The notes under the pieces are model-generated. The model had not been told where the DNA came from and did not search any database. It saw only the letters and a program-made list of their open reading frames with translations. A DNA stretch of 8,285 bases from Candidatus Eiseniibacteriota bacterium (GTDB lineage: Bacteria > Eisenbacteria > RBG-16-71-46 > CAIMUX01), in the NCBI GenBank assembly GCA_020431745.1, contig JAGQHR010000108.1, positions 1 to 8,285 on the forward strand, given 5' to 3'. Shown piece by piece: positions 7,284 through 8,285 of the stretch (the stretch's first letter is position 1; each line of letters begins with the position of its first letter). The translations under genes were made by a program, and so were the position numbers.

Positions 7284-7739
7284 CTACTTGCCCGGAGAAA
7301 CCTGGATGCACTTGTCCTGGACGTCGACCTGCAACGCCAGCGAAGAGCCCGGCTTGACGGCTTGCTTGGCCCGAGCGCACGGCGTGTCCGGGAAGTCTGC
7401 GACCACCACGATCCACGCGATTCGCGGATCGGGCTTCAGAACCTCGATCGACTTCGAGTCGCCCGGGTACACGGTCACGAATTCTTTGCGCACGACGCCG
7501 TCGGTGTACTTGTCCGGATTGTCGATGAGATCGACGAGCGGCTCGCCGTCGAGGACGGATTCCTGGCTCAGGAAGTAGACCCCGACATAGGTTGGATGCT
7601 CGAAGCTCGTTCCGCGCATCACCGAAAGCTGGAGCCGGGAGCTGCCGCCACAGGCCGACAAGGCAAGCACGCAAGCTCCCAGTCCGGCCCAGGCGAGGAG
7701 GCGGGCGCCGGCGACCCGCTTCGTTCCCCACGTCATCAT
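7284..7739 (-). CDS. tssJ: T6SS outer-membrane lipoprotein TssJ
   Basis: TssJ is the outer-membrane lipoprotein that caps the membrane complex by binding the periplasmic end of TssM. The 151-residue precursor has a positively charged start (KR, residues 7-8), a hydrophobic stretch and the lipobox LSAC with the lipidated Cys at 30. The following residue is Gly, so there is no Asp inner-membrane retention signal. The mature part has the short beta-sandwich pattern expected of TssJ: LQLSVMRG, YVGVYFLS, KEFVTVYPGDSK, AWIVVVADF and SLALQVDV. Two cysteines (121 and 144) could form a disulfide. Two adjacent ATGs (7739, 7736) are possible starts; the first is taken because GGAGG at 7747-7751 is 7 bases away. 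It overlaps the upstream gene by 4 bases (ATGA), suggesting translational coupling. Confidence 0.92.
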   Translation of the reverse strand: MMTWGTKRVAGARLLAWAGLGACVLALSACGGSSRLQLSVMRGTSFEHPTYVGVYFLSQESVLDGEPLVDLIDNPDKYTDGVVRKEFVTVYPGDSKSIEVLKPDPRIAWIVVVADFPDTPCARAKQAVKPGSSLALQVDVQDKCIQVSPGK

Positions 7740-8285
7740 CCGCGTTCCTCCATCTTTTCTGCGTAAACCTTTTCGAAGGTCCCACGATAGTAGTGCGTCA
7801 CGTTTCGATCCAGGTCTCCCCAGAATTCCTCGAAGCGCCGCTTTACTTCCCGCAACACCGCGACGTCACGGAGTCCGGGAATCTTGGCCGGGACGTCCTT
7901 CTCGCACGCGCTCGGTTCGAGGTATTCCAGGATGGAGGTCGTGCCCCCGCGCCAGGACTGCTGGACACCCGCGAGCAGTGCGCCCGGGAGGAGTCCGAGG
8001 TAACTCAGCTTGGCCTCGATCTTGGGCAACGCGAAAGCGGCCCCTCGGTCGCCCCCCTGACCGGGAGCCGTCAGCTCGCCGCTTTCCGTCGCCGAGGCGG
8101 TGCCGCGCGCCAGGGTCTTGAGCAGCTTGCGCCCGGCGCGGGCGAGGCTGACGCCGTCGTCGATGGTCATGCCGGCCATCCCGGACGCCTCCTTCAGGTT
8201 GGGCGTCACGAGGGTCGCGCCGCGGTAGCGCGGCGTCGCCTCGACGATGGGATCGACCAGCACGGGCACGCCGCGTGCGCGGGCG
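7736..8285 (-). CDS. Unusual mosaic protein: PfkB/HldE-like segment followed by a TagH/FHA C-terminus-like segment (5' end outside window)
   Basis: The frame is open to the window edge and ends at TGA 7736-7738; 182 full codons are visible. The first 55-60 residues closely resemble the middle of PfkB sugar kinases of the HldE/RfaE type: VPVLVDP, then RYRGATLVTPNLKEASGMAG, then SLARAGRKLLKTL. The expected continuation (a VTRGE.GM strand and the catalytic DTxGAGD motif) is absent. Instead comes a linker rich in Gly, Thr, Ala and Ser, then a helical region (GALLAGVQQSWRGGTTSILEYLEP) and an end (RRFEEFWGDLDRNVTHYY, then TFEKVYAEKMEE). This tail recalls the C-terminal domain of T6SS FHA-domain proteins (TagH), whose tails read roughly 'aG...ll..fdP ... 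F..aFarAYe'. The slot just before tssJ is where fha/tagH normally lies. It may be a true fusion, the scar of a deletion, or an assembly chimera. Kinase activity is unlikely. The TagH assignment is tentative; the PfkB resemblance is stronger. Confidence 0.55.
   Translation of the reverse strand, partial: ARARGVPVLVDPIVEATPRYRGATLVTPNLKEASGMAGMTIDDGVSLARAGRKLLKTLARGTASATESGELTAPGQGGDRGAAFALPKIEAKLSYLGLLPGALLAGVQQSWRGGTTSILEYLEPSACEKDVPAKIPGLRDVAVLREVKRRFEEFWGDLDRNVTHYYRGTFEKVYAEKMEERG

Noticed and set aside
5797..7578. 593-codon plus-strand open frame antisense to tssK and tssJ
   Set aside because: The composition is that of a reverse-complement shadow with no family resemblance, and the opposite strand encodes clear TssK and TssJ.
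7255..7785. N-terminal extension of the tssK frame to 7785
   Set aside because: The extension lies out of frame within tssJ, lacks TssK similarity and ignores the good start with Shine-Dalgarno at 7254.
1..8285. tRNA, rRNA, CRISPR array, insertion sequence or attachment site
   Set aside because: No cloverleaf-like segment, regularly spaced repeats, transposase frame or terminal inverted repeats were seen; nearly all bases are accounted for by protein genes.

Overview
The window holds most of one half of a type VI secretion system (T6SS) locus from a high-GC Gram-negative bacterium. Codons end mostly in G or C, and the baseplate and membrane-complex proteins are standard proteobacterial-type T6SS families. 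The genus cannot be read from the sequence. The overall look fits a Pseudomonadota or Myxococcota-like lineage, but that is an inference.

Layout, left to right. Positions 1-543 (+) carry the 3' end of a gene whose product ends in a helical segment followed by an NTF2/SnoaL-like domain. A convergent minus-strand operon follows. In transcription order (right to left) it contains: a 5'-truncated gene whose C-terminal part resembles T6SS FHA/TagH proteins but whose visible N-terminal part looks like a PfkB/HldE sugar kinase (7736-8285); the lipoprotein gene tssJ (7284-7739); the baseplate gene tssK (5881-7254); tssL/dotU (5085-5780); tssM/icmF (1648-5007); and tagF (590-1636). All intergenic gaps are 100 bases or less. 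The first two genes overlap by four bases, and strong Shine-Dalgarno sequences precede tssJ, tssL and tssM.

How the genes work together. TssJ (outer-membrane lipoprotein), TssM (inner-membrane protein with three membrane segments and a large periplasmic part) and TssL (tail-anchored inner-membrane protein) form the trans-envelope membrane complex. TssK connects this complex to the phage-like baseplate. TagF is known in other systems as a post-translational repressor counteracted by a Ser/Thr kinase/FHA (threonine phosphorylation) pathway. From memory, the order fha-tssJ-tssK-tssL-tssM-tagF, with kinase/phosphatase genes next to it, is that of the Pseudomonas aeruginosa H1-T6SS. The sheath, tube, spike, ClpV and remaining baseplate genes are not in the window.

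Points worth a second look: the apparent HldE-like/TagH-like chimera at the right edge; two GC-rich stem-loops without U-tracts in the only two sizeable gaps of the operon (tssK-tssL and tssL-tssM); the unidentified NTF2-like protein facing the operon; and a TagF whose N-terminal signature is altered.
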